Shown one piece after another: positions 44,441 through 54,916 of a stretch of 64,000 nucleotides of DNA. Positions within the stretch are counted from its first letter, which is position 1; each line of letters starts with the position of its first letter. The stretch spans positions 1-64,000 of the forward strand of contig SCPZ01000097.1 of the NCBI GenBank assembly GCA_004299305.1. The letters are read 5' to 3'. Below the pieces are notes generated by a model. That model saw only the letters and a program-made list of their open reading frames with translations. It did no database searches and was not told where the DNA came from. This DNA is from Methylobacter sp. Lineage in GTDB: Bacteria > Pseudomonadota > Gammaproteobacteria > Methylococcales > Methylomonadaceae. The translations under genes were made by a program, and so were the position numbers.

Positions 44441-44947
44441 TTAAAATTCCGGGTCCCAGTCAACAACAATCCTGCTTGCATCTAAATCAACCTTGATTAT
44501 CGTTTGTCCTTGTAAAAACGGGATTACCCGTTCTCGCTCCCCTTGAACAATAACGACATCATTGGCACCTGTTTCCAGCAGGCTATCAACAACACCTAGC
44601 TGAACGCCATCAATGGTTTCAACATTCAGACCAATTAACTCGGACCAATAATATTCACCTTTAGCAGCTTTTGGCAGCTGGTCTTGGGTTATAAAAACAT
44701 CCCATCCCATCAGGCTTGCTGCTTGATCCCTATCATTAACGCCATACAGCTGGGCAACTATCGTCTTGCCCTGTAACTGTCCGTCAACAACGTTAACCGT
44801 TTTTGTCTCGTCGCCTTTTTTCAGCAACCAAGGAGAATAAGCTAAAATATTTTCCCTCGGATCAGTAAAGGAGAATACCTTAACCCATCCTTTTATACCA
44901 AAAAGGCCGGAAATTTTTCCGACACTTATATGCCGTTGCTCTGACAA
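44441..44947 (-). CDS. rimM: Ribosome maturation factor RimM
   Basis: 168 residues. [21 protein letters not shown] in the N-terminal barrel and [26 protein letters not shown] and IPFLQ in the PRC-barrel part. It binds S19 and helps mature the 30S head. Seven bases separate it from rpsP. Confidence 0.95.
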   Translation of the reverse strand: MSEQRHISVGKISGLFGIKGWVKVFSFTDPRENILAYSPWLLKKGDETKTVNVVDGQLQGKTIVAQLYGVNDRDQAASLMGWDVFITQDQLPKAAKGEYYWSELIGLNVETIDGVQLGVVDSLLETGANDVVIVQGERERVIPFLQGQTIIKVDLDASRIVVDWDPEF

Positions 44948-44954
44948 ATTAAGC

Positions 44955-45206
44955 TTATGCCGCCGCTTTTCGTGCGTCTTTAATCAACTTTACAACGCGA
45001 TCAGAAGGCTGCGCACCATTGGCTTTCCAATAATCAACACGTTCACAGTCTAAACGTAACTTTTCTTCATTGCCACGCGCCAACGGGTTAAAAAAACCAA
45101 GACGCTCAATATAACGACCGTCACGACCGCTTCTGCTATCGGTTACAACAACATGGTAGAAAGGACGATTTTTCGCGCCACCTCTAGAAAGACGAATGGT
45201 TACCAT
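44955..45206 (-). CDS. rpsP: 30S ribosomal protein S16
   Basis: 83 residues: [20 protein letters not shown] and [14 protein letters not shown] are diagnostic. First gene of the rpsP-rimM-trmD-rplS operon; GAGGAAC precedes the start. Confidence 0.97.
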   Translation of the reverse strand: MVTIRLSRGGAKNRPFYHVVVTDSRSGRDGRYIERLGFFNPLARGNEEKLRLDCERVDYWKANGAQPSDRVVKLIKDARKAAA

Positions 45207-45346
45207 CTAAGTTCCTCAAAAACATTTAGTCAAAATTTAATCGGCTCATTTTACGCGATTTTCCATACAAGTAAAGAACAACACGTAATACACCAAATTC
45301 ATTCACTCGAGCCACCGAATAAGCAGTCATTAGCTCCGCTAAAAAA

Positions 45347-46702
45347 CTACCTTCTCATACCGCGTACATTATTTTTTATGCCTCGCACCATATTCGCCAT
45401 ATTGCCTGTTTTGAAACGCTTCATCATTTTCTGCATCATCAAAAACTGCTTCAAAATGCGATTAACATCCGATAACTGCTGCCCGCAACCGTCAGCAATG
45501 CGTTTCTTCCTATTACCTTTAATCAAATCGGGATAACGTCTTTCTTTCATGGTCATTGAATTAATCACCCCAATCTGGCGTGATATTTCCTTATCATTAA
45601 CCTTATCCCTCATTTCCTGAGGAATATTATTCATCCCCGGCAACTTATCCAGCATCGAGCCGACCCCGCCCATATTCTGCATTTGCTGCAACTGCTCACG
45701 AAAATCTTCCAGGTCAAAAGACTTGCCCTTTTGCAGCTTTTTGACCAGTTTCTCTGCTTTTTCCTTATCAACCTTTTGCTCGATCTCTTCAATCAGGCTC
45801 AGCACATCGCCCATACCCAAAATACGGGAAGCGATACGATCGGGATAGAAAGGCTCCAAAGCATCGGTTTTTTCGCCCATCCCGATAAACTTGATCGGCT
45901 TGCCGGTAATATGACGTATAGACAACGCCGCACCGCCTCGCGCATCGCCATCCGCCTTGGTTAGGATAACCCCGGTCAACGGCAACGCATCATTAAAGGC
46001 TTTTGCAGTAATCGCGGCATCCTGCCCGGTCATGCTGTCAACAACGAATAAGGTTTCGACAGGATTGATCGCCGCATGCAATTCCTTAATCTCACCCATC
46101 ATTTCATCATCGATATGCAGACGACCTGCAGTATCGATAATAATGACATCGAGAAATTTTTTCTTGGCCGCCTCAATCGCGTTTTTAGCAATATCGACCG
46201 GTTTTTGCGACACATCGCTTTCAAAAAACTCCAAAGAAAGCTCGTTTGCCAGCATCTGCAACTGCTTAATCGCGGCCGGACGATAAACGTCGGCACTGAC
46301 CACGCCGACTTTTTTCTTTTGATTTTCTTTTAACCAGCGACCTAATTTGGCCACCGTCGTAGTTTTACCGGCCCCCTGCAAACCTGCCATCAAGATAATT
46401 GCAGGCGGAACGGCATTAAGGTTTAGCTTTTCATTGGCTTCGCCCATCACTGCAATCAGCTCGGCCTGAACCAACTTAATCAGCGATTGGCCGGGCGAAA
46501 GGCTGGACTGAACCTCCTGCCCTAATGCGCCCATTTTGATACGTTCAATGAAGTCCGTAACCACCGGTAAAGCGACATCAGCCTCAAGTAAAGCCATGCG
46601 CACTTCGCGCAGGGTTTCCTTGATATTGTCTTCAGTCAAGCGCCCCTGACCCTTAATTTTTTTAAGCGTGCTACTTAATCGATCGGTTAAATTATCAAAC
46701 AT
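45347..46702 (-). CDS. ffh: Signal recognition particle protein Ffh
   Basis: 451 residues from ATG 46702 (MFDNLTDRLSSTLKKIKG). N domain, GTPase with GLQGAGKTTTVAKLG, DTAGRLHID and TKADGDARGGA, then the Met-rich M domain that grips signal sequences and 4.5S RNA, with a Met/Arg-rich tail. It targets nascent inner-membrane proteins. It lies just upstream of rpsP on the same strand and diverges from ypjD. Confidence 0.97.
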   Translation of the reverse strand: MFDNLTDRLSSTLKKIKGQGRLTEDNIKETLREVRMALLEADVALPVVTDFIERIKMGALGQEVQSSLSPGQSLIKLVQAELIAVMGEANEKLNLNAVPPAIILMAGLQGAGKTTTVAKLGRWLKENQKKKVGVVSADVYRPAAIKQLQMLANELSLEFFESDVSQKPVDIAKNAIEAAKKKFLDVIIIDTAGRLHIDDEMMGEIKELHAAINPVETLFVVDSMTGQDAAITAKAFNDALPLTGVILTKADGDARGGAALSIRHITGKPIKFIGMGEKTDALEPFYPDRIASRILGMGDVLSLIEEIEQKVDKEKAEKLVKKLQKGKSFDLEDFREQLQQMQNMGGVGSMLDKLPGMNNIPQEMRDKVNDKEISRQIGVINSMTMKERRYPDLIKGNRKKRIADGCGQQLSDVNRILKQFLMMQKMMKRFKTGNMANMVRGIKNNVRGMRR

Positions 46703-46940
46703 ATCAGTGTCTTTATTGAATCTTAAGGAAACCACTCTCTAACACAAATGCGCTAGGACTATTTAGAGGGATATATTAACATAGCCATTAAGGCCTTTGC
46801 ATTAAACTCAGGGAATTTGTGGCGCGCCGTAAATACAACCTGCCGCATTAAGCGGAAGTTAGCGTAGCCTACCTGCATCTATATCAAGCAACGTGCCTAC
46901 ACAGCTGTCTATTGCTCACAAACCAATACAACCACCCCTA

Positions 46941-47735
46941 ATGAACGCTACACTCGCTACCCTGTCGATTTGCGCCTATCTGGCAAGCACGCTATTTCTT
47001 GTCCGAGACACTCGGCAGAATAAAACTGCACGAAGCTCGGTTTATCTGGCATGGATAGCGATAGCCTCCCACATTTCCTATATAACGACCATTTTTCAGC
47101 AAAACAACGACTTTAACTTTGGCTTTATCAGCACCGCTTCCCTGGTTTCACTAATTGTCGCCCTGCTGCTAATGATGGCGACAATCACCAAACCTGTCGA
47201 AAAACTAGGCATTGTTATATTCCCGATTGCCGCGATCATGTTGGCACTGGAACTAAACCTACCTGCGAAACCACATCTACTGCACACCCATAATTGGCAG
47301 ATGAGCGTCCACATATTAACGTCCATTATCGCATTCAGCCTGCTTAACATCGCCGCCTTGCAAGCCATTTTGCTAGCCATTCAAGACCAACAACTTAAAA
47401 GCCATCCGCCCAAACATTTCATCCAGTCACTGCCTGCGCTGCAAACCATGGAAGCCTTGTTGTTTCAAATGATTGGCGCCGGGCTCTTTTTCCTGAGCAT
47501 TTCCTTGGTCAGCGGCTTTATTTTTATTGAAGATTTATTTGCCCAGCATTTAGCCCACAAGACTATTTTATCCATTATTGCCTGGATCATTTTTTCCAGT
47601 TTATTGATAGGCAGACTACGTTACGGATGGAGGGGAAAAACCGCAGTTCGCTGGACGCTAACAGGTTTTGTTTTACTACTATTGGCTTATTTTGGCAGCA
47701 AGCTGGTGCTTGAATTGATTTTAAAGAAAACCTAG
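46941..47735 (+). CDS. ypjD: YpjD/CcsA-like cytochrome c assembly family membrane protein
   Basis: 264 residues from ATG 46941, matching the length of E. coli YpjD; a GTG 16 codons upstream is possible. About eight membrane helices, with NVH-type His residues in MSVHILTSIIAFSLL, TASLVSLIVALLLM and a GWRGKTAVRW motif near the end. The family resembles haem-handling CcsA/CcmC, but the role of YpjD is unsettled. It diverges from ffh, as in many gammaproteobacteria. Confidence 0.85.
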   Translation: MNATLATLSICAYLASTLFLVRDTRQNKTARSSVYLAWIAIASHISYITTIFQQNNDFNFGFISTASLVSLIVALLLMMATITKPVEKLGIVIFPIAAIMLALELNLPAKPHLLHTHNWQMSVHILTSIIAFSLLNIAALQAILLAIQDQQLKSHPPKHFIQSLPALQTMEALLFQMIGAGLFFLSISLVSGFIFIEDLFAQHLAHKTILSIIAWIIFSSLLIGRLRYGWRGKTAVRWTLTGFVLLLLAYFGSKLVLELILKKT

Positions 47736-47763
47736 CCAATAAACCTAGAAAAATCATTTCGTC

Positions 47764-47879
47764 CACGAAAAGCACGAAAAACTTCAAAAGGTTATCAAAC
47801 CGTAGGCCGTTACCCAAAGGGTGAGTGACTAAATTAATACAACATATTGTTTTATTTAGTGTCTTTCGTGCTTTTCGTG
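47764..47879. repeat. 116-bp inverted-repeat element after ypjD
   Basis: CACGAAAAGCACGAAA at 47764-47779 recurs perfectly inverted at 47864-47879. It fills the 300-base gap 47736-48036; no gene is seen there. Confidence 0.65.
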
Positions 47880-48036
47880 AATAAACTGCGGCCTTTAGGA
47901 TAAAGGCGTCCCGCTCATCCGAAACCTCATTGAACAAGCAAGAACAACTTTTTAGCCTCATGCACAACCCCAAGATCTGCGAATATTACACATAATCATG
48001 GGCAATGGATGCAATTTGCCGCCCTGCCAAAACACC

Positions 48037-50772
48037 TTAGAACTCTTCCCACTCATCGCTAGCTACAGATTTTGACTGCGATTTCGGTTTAACTAACGCT
48101 GAACTAAACGAACTACCGGCTTTGGGGCCATGATCCACTCTCGGCATTGCCGCAGTCGCGATTGAGCGCGAGCTTTGGTCACTAGTGGCGGCCTTCAATT
48201 TAAAATGCGCCACCGTAACCGCCAGATTTTGCGTTTGCTCTTCCAACGATTCTGCTGCGGCTGCGGCTTGCTCTACCAAAGCAGCATTTTGCTGGGTCAC
48301 ATCGTCCATTTGAGCGATGGCCTGATTGACCTGCTCGATGCCGGATGTTTGCTCCATGGAAGCGGCGCTGATCTCGGACATAATGGTAGTCACGCCACGA
48401 ATAGCGCTAACGATTTCCTCCATGGTTGAGCCGGCTTGAGCGACCAGCTTGGTGCCGTCTTCAACCTTTTCAACCGAATCGCCAATCAAGCCCTTAATTT
48501 CCGCTGCCGCCGCTGCTGCGCGCTGCGCGAGATTACGCACCTCGACAGCCACCACAGCAAAACCTCGACCTTGTTCACCGGCGCGGGCCGCTTCTACAGC
48601 CGCATTGAGCGCAAGAATATTGGTTTGAAAAGCAATGCCGTCTATCACCGAAATAATATCAACAACCTTCCGTGAAGATTCATTAATTTCTTCCATGGTC
48701 GAAACAACCTGACCAACCACCCTGACTCCCTTACCCGCAATGTCCGTTGCGCCGACAGCAAGCTGACTGGCATGTTTGGCGTTTTGACTGTTGGCCTGCA
48801 CGGTAGTCGTCAGCTCTTCCATGCTGGCAGCGGTTTCTTCCAGACTGGCAGCCTGCTCTTCGGTACGGTGCGACAGGTCATTGTTGCCTGCCGCAATTTC
48901 TTTTGCCGCAGCGTTAATCGCCTCGGAAGCTTCCTTGATTTGATTGACAATAAATTTCAGCGTTCCCACCGTATGATTTGAGTCGTCTTTAAGTTGACCG
49001 AAAGTCCCTGAATAATTATTAGTAATGGTTTCAGTCAGGTCGCCACGGGACAGCGCACCCAGCACGCGCACCACTTCATTCAGGCCGGTGGAACTGGTTT
49101 CCATGAGCTCATTAACACCCTCTGCCAATTGCAGAAAGAAACCGTCCTTGCCCTCCTCGTTAATACGTTGATTGAAATCACCTAACACAGCACCGCTAAC
49201 CACTTTAGCAACTTCCTGCTCGATAGCTACTTCATCCGTTCGATCCACCCATTCCACTACCGAGCCGATTCTCTGCCCCTGTTCATTGTTAATAGCATTA
49301 GCTATCAAACCAAAAGTACGCCTTCCAATCTGAATCTCACTGCGAAAAGTCGAACTTAAGTCGCTAAGCAATTGCTTCTGGTGTGCGGGATTCTTATGAA
49401 AAATATCCATATTGGCTCCCAATAATTTACTGGAATCAAACTTGGATAAGACCTGGCGTATGTCTGATTCGGCGCGTTGCAACATAGCCAGAGCCGCCGG
49501 ATTCATATAAATAATATTGCGCTCATTATCTGCCACCAGCACATTGGAGGTTATGCTATCCAGCGCAATTTTGATGCGCAGGGATTCGTCATGTTCTTTA
49601 CGATCCCTGGTTATACGCGCCAACAACTGTTGCTGCATTGAGCTCATCGAGCGAAACAACTCCCCAAGCTCATCCTTCTGCGAAAGGTCAATACTGGAAC
49701 ACAAATCGCCATTTTCAATAGCGCTAGCCACTTGCAAAAGCCTGTTAATCGAACTTAAAATTCCCCGACCGATAACAATGGACAATACAACCGTCACCAA
49801 GACAGACAGAACGGTTAGCGCAATGAAGAACACCGCCGTACGTTGAGCGTCGTTCTTAAGTTTGCTCGCGGCATCAAGAAGATCGCCTGAGAGCTTATTT
49901 TCAACTTCCTTGATCAGGTCAATTTTTTCGGTCACCGTTTTAAACCAGTAAACCGGATCAATACCAAGCCCAGGCTCAACACCTTTGTCCACGACGATTT
50001 TCTTTATCCGTGCGACCTCATCAATGGCTGGACCCGACACCTTTGCCCTGTAAAATGCCTTTTGACTGTCCAACGCGTAGACAAAAAACATATCCATATA
50101 GACATCCTGAGCTGACAAGTTTTTCAGGAATCGACTCTGGGCATCGGCGCTCATCTTGTCTGCGACAAACGCCGCAGCCAGCATGGCTCGCTCCATGCCG
50201 ACGCGCTCCTTGGCTTTGAGCAAACTTGAATACGAAGAAGCCAGACGGGAAATGTCGCTGTGGTTGCTAAGCGTGGAGACCTGGGCAGGAACATCGAGAA
50301 GGGAGCCGATGGTTTTACTGTAATAAGCGCTCGATTGGGTTCCCTCCATGCCAAAGGCGCTGATGATAGAACGCGTGGATGCCAACTCTCCCAGATTACT
50401 CACCGCATCGCCCAGCATAGCTTTCAGTCCGTCACTGTAACTACCGGGATCAAAGCTTTTAAGTGTCAATTGCAGCGTCTCAACAGACTTATCGGTTTTC
50501 GCGCGTTGCACCGGCAATTCGGAGGCGAATTTACCCCCCTTGCTACCGATAAAAGAGGCGCTCATGCCGCGCTCTTTCTGCATTTCATGCACCAACGCGC
50601 CAATTTTAACGGAAACATCGACCAGCGATTCCAGCCTAACCATTTCCGCCGAGACAGACAACCTCTCAAAAACGCCAGTCCCTGCAAAATAAAGCAAGGC
50701 GAGAGTCGGGATGAGCACGATCAAGATTAATTTAGCCCGTAGGCTAGATGTGAAAGTAATATTGTTTGGCAT
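48037..50772 (-). CDS. Methyl-accepting chemotaxis protein, NIT-HAMP-PAS type
   Basis: 911 residues from ATG 50772, with AAGGA 7 bases upstream. One N-terminal helix (about 12-32), a periplasmic NIT-like sensor (about 45-300, with [21 protein letters not shown]), a second helix (about 315-335), HAMP, a PAS domain (about 395-510), a further HAMP-like segment and the MCP signalling coiled coil (about 630-870, with [22 protein letters not shown]). The chain ends EWEEF, like the CheR/CheB tether. NIT domains sense nitrate/nitrite in known cases. No che gene is nearby. Confidence 0.92.
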   Translation of the reverse strand: MPNNITFTSSLRAKLILIVLIPTLALLYFAGTGVFERLSVSAEMVRLESLVDVSVKIGALVHEMQKERGMSASFIGSKGGKFASELPVQRAKTDKSVETLQLTLKSFDPGSYSDGLKAMLGDAVSNLGELASTRSIISAFGMEGTQSSAYYSKTIGSLLDVPAQVSTLSNHSDISRLASSYSSLLKAKERVGMERAMLAAAFVADKMSADAQSRFLKNLSAQDVYMDMFFVYALDSQKAFYRAKVSGPAIDEVARIKKIVVDKGVEPGLGIDPVYWFKTVTEKIDLIKEVENKLSGDLLDAASKLKNDAQRTAVFFIALTVLSVLVTVVLSIVIGRGILSSINRLLQVASAIENGDLCSSIDLSQKDELGELFRSMSSMQQQLLARITRDRKEHDESLRIKIALDSITSNVLVADNERNIIYMNPAALAMLQRAESDIRQVLSKFDSSKLLGANMDIFHKNPAHQKQLLSDLSSTFRSEIQIGRRTFGLIANAINNEQGQRIGSVVEWVDRTDEVAIEQEVAKVVSGAVLGDFNQRINEEGKDGFFLQLAEGVNELMETSSTGLNEVVRVLGALSRGDLTETITNNYSGTFGQLKDDSNHTVGTLKFIVNQIKEASEAINAAAKEIAAGNNDLSHRTEEQAASLEETAASMEELTTTVQANSQNAKHASQLAVGATDIAGKGVRVVGQVVSTMEEINESSRKVVDIISVIDGIAFQTNILALNAAVEAARAGEQGRGFAVVAVEVRNLAQRAAAAAAEIKGLIGDSVEKVEDGTKLVAQAGSTMEEIVSAIRGVTTIMSEISAASMEQTSGIEQVNQAIAQMDDVTQQNAALVEQAAAAAESLEEQTQNLAVTVAHFKLKAATSDQSSRSIATAAMPRVDHGPKAGSSFSSALVKPKSQSKSVASDEWEEF

Positions 50773-51068
50773 CCTATATTCCTTGAGTAATATTTCTAAA
50801 ATATTTTGGAACATCTACATCTGTCGGATTATGCTTTATATATTCTTTGAGGTAAATCCAACTCCGGCTAAGCTCTACATTACCTAGCTCGCCTTAAAAA
50901 ATTGTAGCACCTAAAAGCCGGGCATTCGAGCAACAACGGCGACAACCCGGCGTTATCGACCCTATGCCGCCTAGCCTACCTTACGGGAATAAAACTTGTA
51001 CTCATTGAAGCACAAAACCTATCCGCTCTATTCAATTGACCGGAAAATTCCGGTCAATAAAAAAATAT

Positions 51069-52727
51069 TTATGCACATATCTTTAGAATATTCAGCTTCA
51101 CCAGCCACACCAAGGTGCGGAATACCTTAGCCTGCCGTTCAGGAGGAATAGTCTGAACTAAATCGATGGCCGGTCGGGGGCCGGATTTAACGCTAAAGAG
51201 CACAGCCAGTATTTCTGCCTCACTCGGCAACACCACCTTGGCAAAGTCGACCATCGCCAGTTGCCGGTAATCGGCCATGCGCGCGAAGGCCGTCTGCACA
51301 TCACTATCCACCAGACCGAGCACAGTCTGCGGCATCAAGATTTGACTTGGATAATTGGCAAAAGCATGGAACGGGTCCATACGCGCTGGCCAAGGCTGCT
51401 TCAAAAGCGTTAAGTCTTTGGCCTGGACAGAACGAATATCGGCCAGCTGCATCCACAGGGCTTCGTACTGAGGAATAATTGCCGCCCAATCGTACATCTC
51501 CCTGGCGCGTTGTCGCCCGGCATGACCCATCGTTTTGCATAACTCATGCGAAGAAAACAGCCGCATAAACGCTTGTGCCGCTGCCTCCACATCTACGGCC
51601 ACCAATGAGCAGCTATGCCCGCAATACATATCATAAGTATCGATCCCCAGCGCATGACGCTGAGCTAAATCGCCGCCCAATCCAACATCGGGCATCAAAG
51701 TCGGGATGCGAAAACCATCGACGCCATCGCGCACCGTGTCCTTGTAACCATCCCAATCCGAAACCACCACAGGCAAACCGGCGGCCATCGCTTCGATAGG
51801 CACGATGCCAAAGGTTTCCTGGATGTTGTCGGACAGCGAACAAAACACATCGGCGCCGGCCCAGGCGATTTGCCGATCCCCGGACTTGCGTCCATCCAAG
51901 GTCACCACCCGCACACTTGGACAAGCGAGCTTCGCCGCATCCGCATAAGACTTTTCGATGAGCTCGTTGGCATACCAACCACATTCCACCAACACCACCT
52001 TTTGCCCTGCCGGTAAAACTGCGGCAGCTTTCTCCAGCGCCTGATACATGGCTAGCGGATGCGCCTTGGCGTGAAAGGACAGCCGCCCCATAAACAGCAC
52101 AACATGCGTATTGGCGTCGGCCTTCAAGGCAACGCGGGCGGCGCTTTTTTGCTCATCGGTGAAGACAAAGTCTTGCGTGTGAATACCCAGAGGAATGATC
52201 GGCAATTGCGGTAACACCAGCTTCTGGATACCCAAACGAGCTTGCAGGTAGTCGGCCTGCATCTGCAATACGCGAGTGACATTATCCTTAACTGCAGTGC
52301 TGGTGCAGATAACCGCATCCCAGGGTTGCACCGGAGCAGTCAGGAGTTCGGTCAAGGCATCCATCGCCCCGGTCGAGGAGGTGGTGTGAGTAATACCGCA
52401 CAGGCTCCAGGCGCCGTGACCATGAACAGCGCGATGCCAGGCGTGTGCGCCAATACCGGGGTAGGGAAAATAAACCATACCGGACTGGGCCAAGGCCCCC
52501 AGACTGCTCTTATCCACCGCCTTGACCGGCTCAGCACGTCCGGCAGCCTGCGCAGCCCGGGCAAACACTTGGGCGTGCTCGGACATTTCCACCAGCACCC
52601 AAAATTCGTCGGCAGTGCTGTAGGCCAAGAATCCACGTAAAAAAGACTCACCTGCCGCGTTGCGGCCCATCAGCTTCGGGCCGCTGATAGAGTAAGCATC
52701 GGGGTAGAAATAGAGGGTCTGGATCAT
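51069..52727 (-). CDS. GT4-type glycosyltransferase
   Basis: 552 residues. The nucleotide-sugar half shows VVLFMGRLSFHAKAHPL, then DVFCSLSDNIQETFGIVPIEAMAAGLPVVVSDWDGYKD with the E-x7-E retaining-GT motif (about residues 300-340). About 130 residues after the GT domain are of unknown kind. Donor and acceptor are unknown. Last of a tightly overlapped operon (start overlaps the FkbM stop by 4 bases). Confidence 0.85.
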   Translation of the reverse strand: MIQTLYFYPDAYSISGPKLMGRNAAGESFLRGFLAYSTADEFWVLVEMSEHAQVFARAAQAAGRAEPVKAVDKSSLGALAQSGMVYFPYPGIGAHAWHRAVHGHGAWSLCGITHTTSSTGAMDALTELLTAPVQPWDAVICTSTAVKDNVTRVLQMQADYLQARLGIQKLVLPQLPIIPLGIHTQDFVFTDEQKSAARVALKADANTHVVLFMGRLSFHAKAHPLAMYQALEKAAAVLPAGQKVVLVECGWYANELIEKSYADAAKLACPSVRVVTLDGRKSGDRQIAWAGADVFCSLSDNIQETFGIVPIEAMAAGLPVVVSDWDGYKDTVRDGVDGFRIPTLMPDVGLGGDLAQRHALGIDTYDMYCGHSCSLVAVDVEAAAQAFMRLFSSHELCKTMGHAGRQRAREMYDWAAIIPQYEALWMQLADIRSVQAKDLTLLKQPWPARMDPFHAFANYPSQILMPQTVLGLVDSDVQTAFARMADYRQLAMVDFAKVVLPSEAEILAVLFSVKSGPRPAIDLVQTIPPERQAKVFRTLVWLVKLNILKICA

Positions 52728-53548
52728 AGCTTAGCCTCTGCCTTTGCCATCATAACCAACCAAGGCGTTGGTCCTGAGCGCCACTCCCATACCGCCAGCA
52801 ACTGATCGAGATGAGCTATATTGTTAAACCACCCAGAGGTATCGGCAAGCTGCCGCTGACCACTATCTTCGACCACAATAATGTCATGAGTTGCCGAAAA
52901 ACGATCGATCAGCAGTTTAGTGATGCCGGGAAGCAAACATTCGTGCGCTTCGACAATCACATCCATTCCTGCCAATCCCGGCGCCACCGAAGGATTGAGT
53001 AAATCACGTTCCGCACCTTCGATGTCGCACAACACCAGTACGCGTTGACTGGCATAGACGGAAAAATCCTCGGGCTTAAACAGGCCGCCAACGGTGACGC
53101 GCTCCGACACGCCATTTTTCGCGGCCAGATCAGCACAGGCTTGCTGAGCCTTCGGATTCAAATCGAAAGCCAGCACCCGGGTATTTGGCATCCTCCGAGC
53201 CATGCCTACCGCATAGTAACCTTCCGCGCAGCCGATATTGAGAATGACTGGATAGCCCGCCTGAATTGCAGTTTCGATATAGGGAAGTAAGGGTTGTTCA
53301 TAACAGCCCAGCAACTTCGGAATATGGCAACCTTCGGTCGACTGGGCCAAAAAATCCAGCCCCTTCAGCGGCCCAGCCATCACCACCGTGCCTTGGTGTT
53401 GCAACAGCGTGTTCTGGATTAACGCACTGCGCCATTTAGAAACCAGGCGCAAAGCGTTATTGAGCTGAACAACTTCATCGGACTGCGGCTGGGCAAGGCC
53501 GCCAAGCAATTGTTGGCGAATTTGACTATGCAGGGACATGCCGGTCAT
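52724..53548 (-). CDS. FkbM-like SAM methyltransferase
   Basis: 274 residues. SAM motif I ILNIGCAEGYYAVGMA (about 101-116), VLAFDLNPKAQQ (motif II acid) and LVLCDIEGAERDLL are typical of the FkbM/class I fold, commonly O-methylating sugars. The first 90 residues are helical and not recognised. Overlaps its neighbours by 4 bases on both sides. Confidence 0.78.
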   Translation of the reverse strand: MTGMSLHSQIRQQLLGGLAQPQSDEVVQLNNALRLVSKWRSALIQNTLLQHQGTVVMAGPLKGLDFLAQSTEGCHIPKLLGCYEQPLLPYIETAIQAGYPVILNIGCAEGYYAVGMARRMPNTRVLAFDLNPKAQQACADLAAKNGVSERVTVGGLFKPEDFSVYASQRVLVLCDIEGAERDLLNPSVAPGLAGMDVIVEAHECLLPGITKLLIDRFSATHDIIVVEDSGQRQLADTSGWFNNIAHLDQLLAVWEWRSGPTPWLVMMAKAEAKL

Positions 53549-54147
53549 TTCGGAAAATGAGCCAACGCCAAAACTCGCAGCTCTGCTTCAGACATTGACT
53601 GCACCGTCGCCAGCGCCCACAAATCGTAACTGGGATGCTCACGCCGCGTAGCAGCCACCGTAGCGAAACCGGCCGCCTGCAAGGTCCCGGTCAGCACCTT
53701 TTGTGTAAATCCACAACGATGCGCCATGTACAAATTGCCATGAGCCATAGCCGGACGATAGCCGTAGAGAATATCCAGGGGCGCAATAGGGCCGGCGGGA
53801 GAATCGTATGCGGGATCGGTCAGCTTGTCTTCAGCAATCAAGGCGCAAACCGACTGAAGATCGGGACAGGTAATCACCACAAAGCCATCGGGTTTCAACA
53901 CCCGCTTGAACTCGGACAGGGCCTTGGGCACTTCGTGGGGATAAAGGTGCTCGATATTATGACTGGAAAACAGAGCGTCGACCGAAGCATCGGCCACGGC
54001 TGACATATCCAGCATGGTGCCGACAATATCGGGAGCAACATTTTTATCGATGTCCAGGCGTAATTCTTGCCACTCTGGAACATTGAAACCGGGAGTGGTT
54101 TTATCTTTACGCTTGGGGCCGCAGCCAACGTGGAGGAAGGTTTTCAT
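53545..54147 (-). CDS. Class I SAM methyltransferase (small form)
   Basis: 200 residues from ATG 54147 (MKTFLHVGCGPKRKDKT). HVGCG is motif I, LRLDIDKNVAPDIVG motif II, SSHNIEHLYPHEVPKALSEF and VLKPDGFVVITCPDL the later Methyltransf_11 motifs. The frame is open a further 74 codons upstream to a GTG at 54369, but those codons are the C-terminus of a decayed O-GlcNAc transferase, so the internal ATG is preferred. Likely acts on a glycan with the two genes downstream. Confidence 0.78.
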   Translation of the reverse strand: MKTFLHVGCGPKRKDKTTPGFNVPEWQELRLDIDKNVAPDIVGTMLDMSAVADASVDALFSSHNIEHLYPHEVPKALSEFKRVLKPDGFVVITCPDLQSVCALIAEDKLTDPAYDSPAGPIAPLDILYGYRPAMAHGNLYMAHRCGFTQKVLTGTLQAAGFATVAATRREHPSYDLWALATVQSMSEAELRVLALAHFPK

Positions 54148-54585
54148 CAGGGAATTCTCGCTTTTTTCATAAGTGGATTGTTGGACACACCACTGCCGCC
54201 ACATTTCCCGATAAGCTTGTTCCATCTCACGGATAAAACGGGCCTCATCGGTCAACGGGGCGGCAGCCATACAGGAACGTAGCGACTGGCGCAATTGCAC
54301 AAGCCGGGGCGCATCCCCGGCAAGTTGCACGGCAATATTAACATATTGAGGCAAAGTCTCCGCCACCAACTCCGGTACGCCGATATTAGTTAGAAAAGCC
54401 TACCCCATCCGACTGGCAAAACGGGCGGGAAAGGTTTGAGATTCATCTGTAACAGATTTTGCGCTGCCGGTGACGGTAACCAACGGCACGCCCAGCCACA
54501 GGGTTTCGCAAGTAGTGGTGCGGTCGGCGAAAGAAAATGAAATCGGCGCGTGTTTTAAAAGTCTACCTAGCCAGAGCACGCGCAT
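54148..54585 (-). pseudogene. Remnant of a SPINDLY-type O-GlcNAc transferase (GT41)
   Basis: The frame reads DRTTTCETLWLGVPLVTVTG, then FASRMG, a TAG stop (54400-54402), AFLTNIGVPELVAETLPQYV and ends AYREMWRQWC. This is the C-terminal third of bacterial OGT-like proteins (TTT.E.LW.GVP, SR.G...L...G..ELVA, YR.MWR.WC). The TPR part and the first half of the catalytic region are missing, one in-frame stop interrupts it, and about 12 residues (SAKSVTDESQT) look inserted. The frame runs without stop into the methyltransferase. Confidence 0.75.
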
Positions 54586-54679
54586 ATAAACTAGGCATTA
54601 AAAACTGACAAGTAACATCATAACCTATTATTTTTTTAGCATAATCAAGACGCACACCCTTATTATTTCGAAAACCGAT

Positions 54680-54826
54680 GTGGAAAAATCATTGTATGAA
54701 TTAAGAAAATCCGGGCGCTTTGATGACGCCTTACTGGAAAAATTAGTCGCTATTGAATTGGACTTTTGTATAGGCACGCCTAAATTCAGCTATCACTATG
54801 CCCTAGGGTTGATTAAGCCGGAATAA
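54680..54826 (+). CDS. Possible 48-residue ORF, unknown
   Basis: GTG start; product VEKSLYELRKSGRFDDALLE and on to GLIKPE. The frame is open upstream to about 54601. No ribosome binding site or family recognised; it could be the tail of a decayed gene. It lies in the 331-base gap 54586-54916, which otherwise holds only the ndh leader. Confidence 0.25.
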   Translation: MEKSLYELRKSGRFDDALLEKLVAIELDFCIGTPKFSYHYALGLIKPE

Positions 54827-54916
54827 GCTAAGCCGACCAGTAAAATCGGTCACAATGAAGTTGATTCGATATAATGCTGCCGTGTAGAAAAATAATGGTT
54901 TTGGAGGGGGCTCACA

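Noticed and set aside
51036-51057. TTGACCGGAA palindrome beside an A-run as terminator of the glycosyltransferase gene
   Set aside because: On the minus strand the T-run precedes the stem rather than following it, so it is not a canonical terminator.
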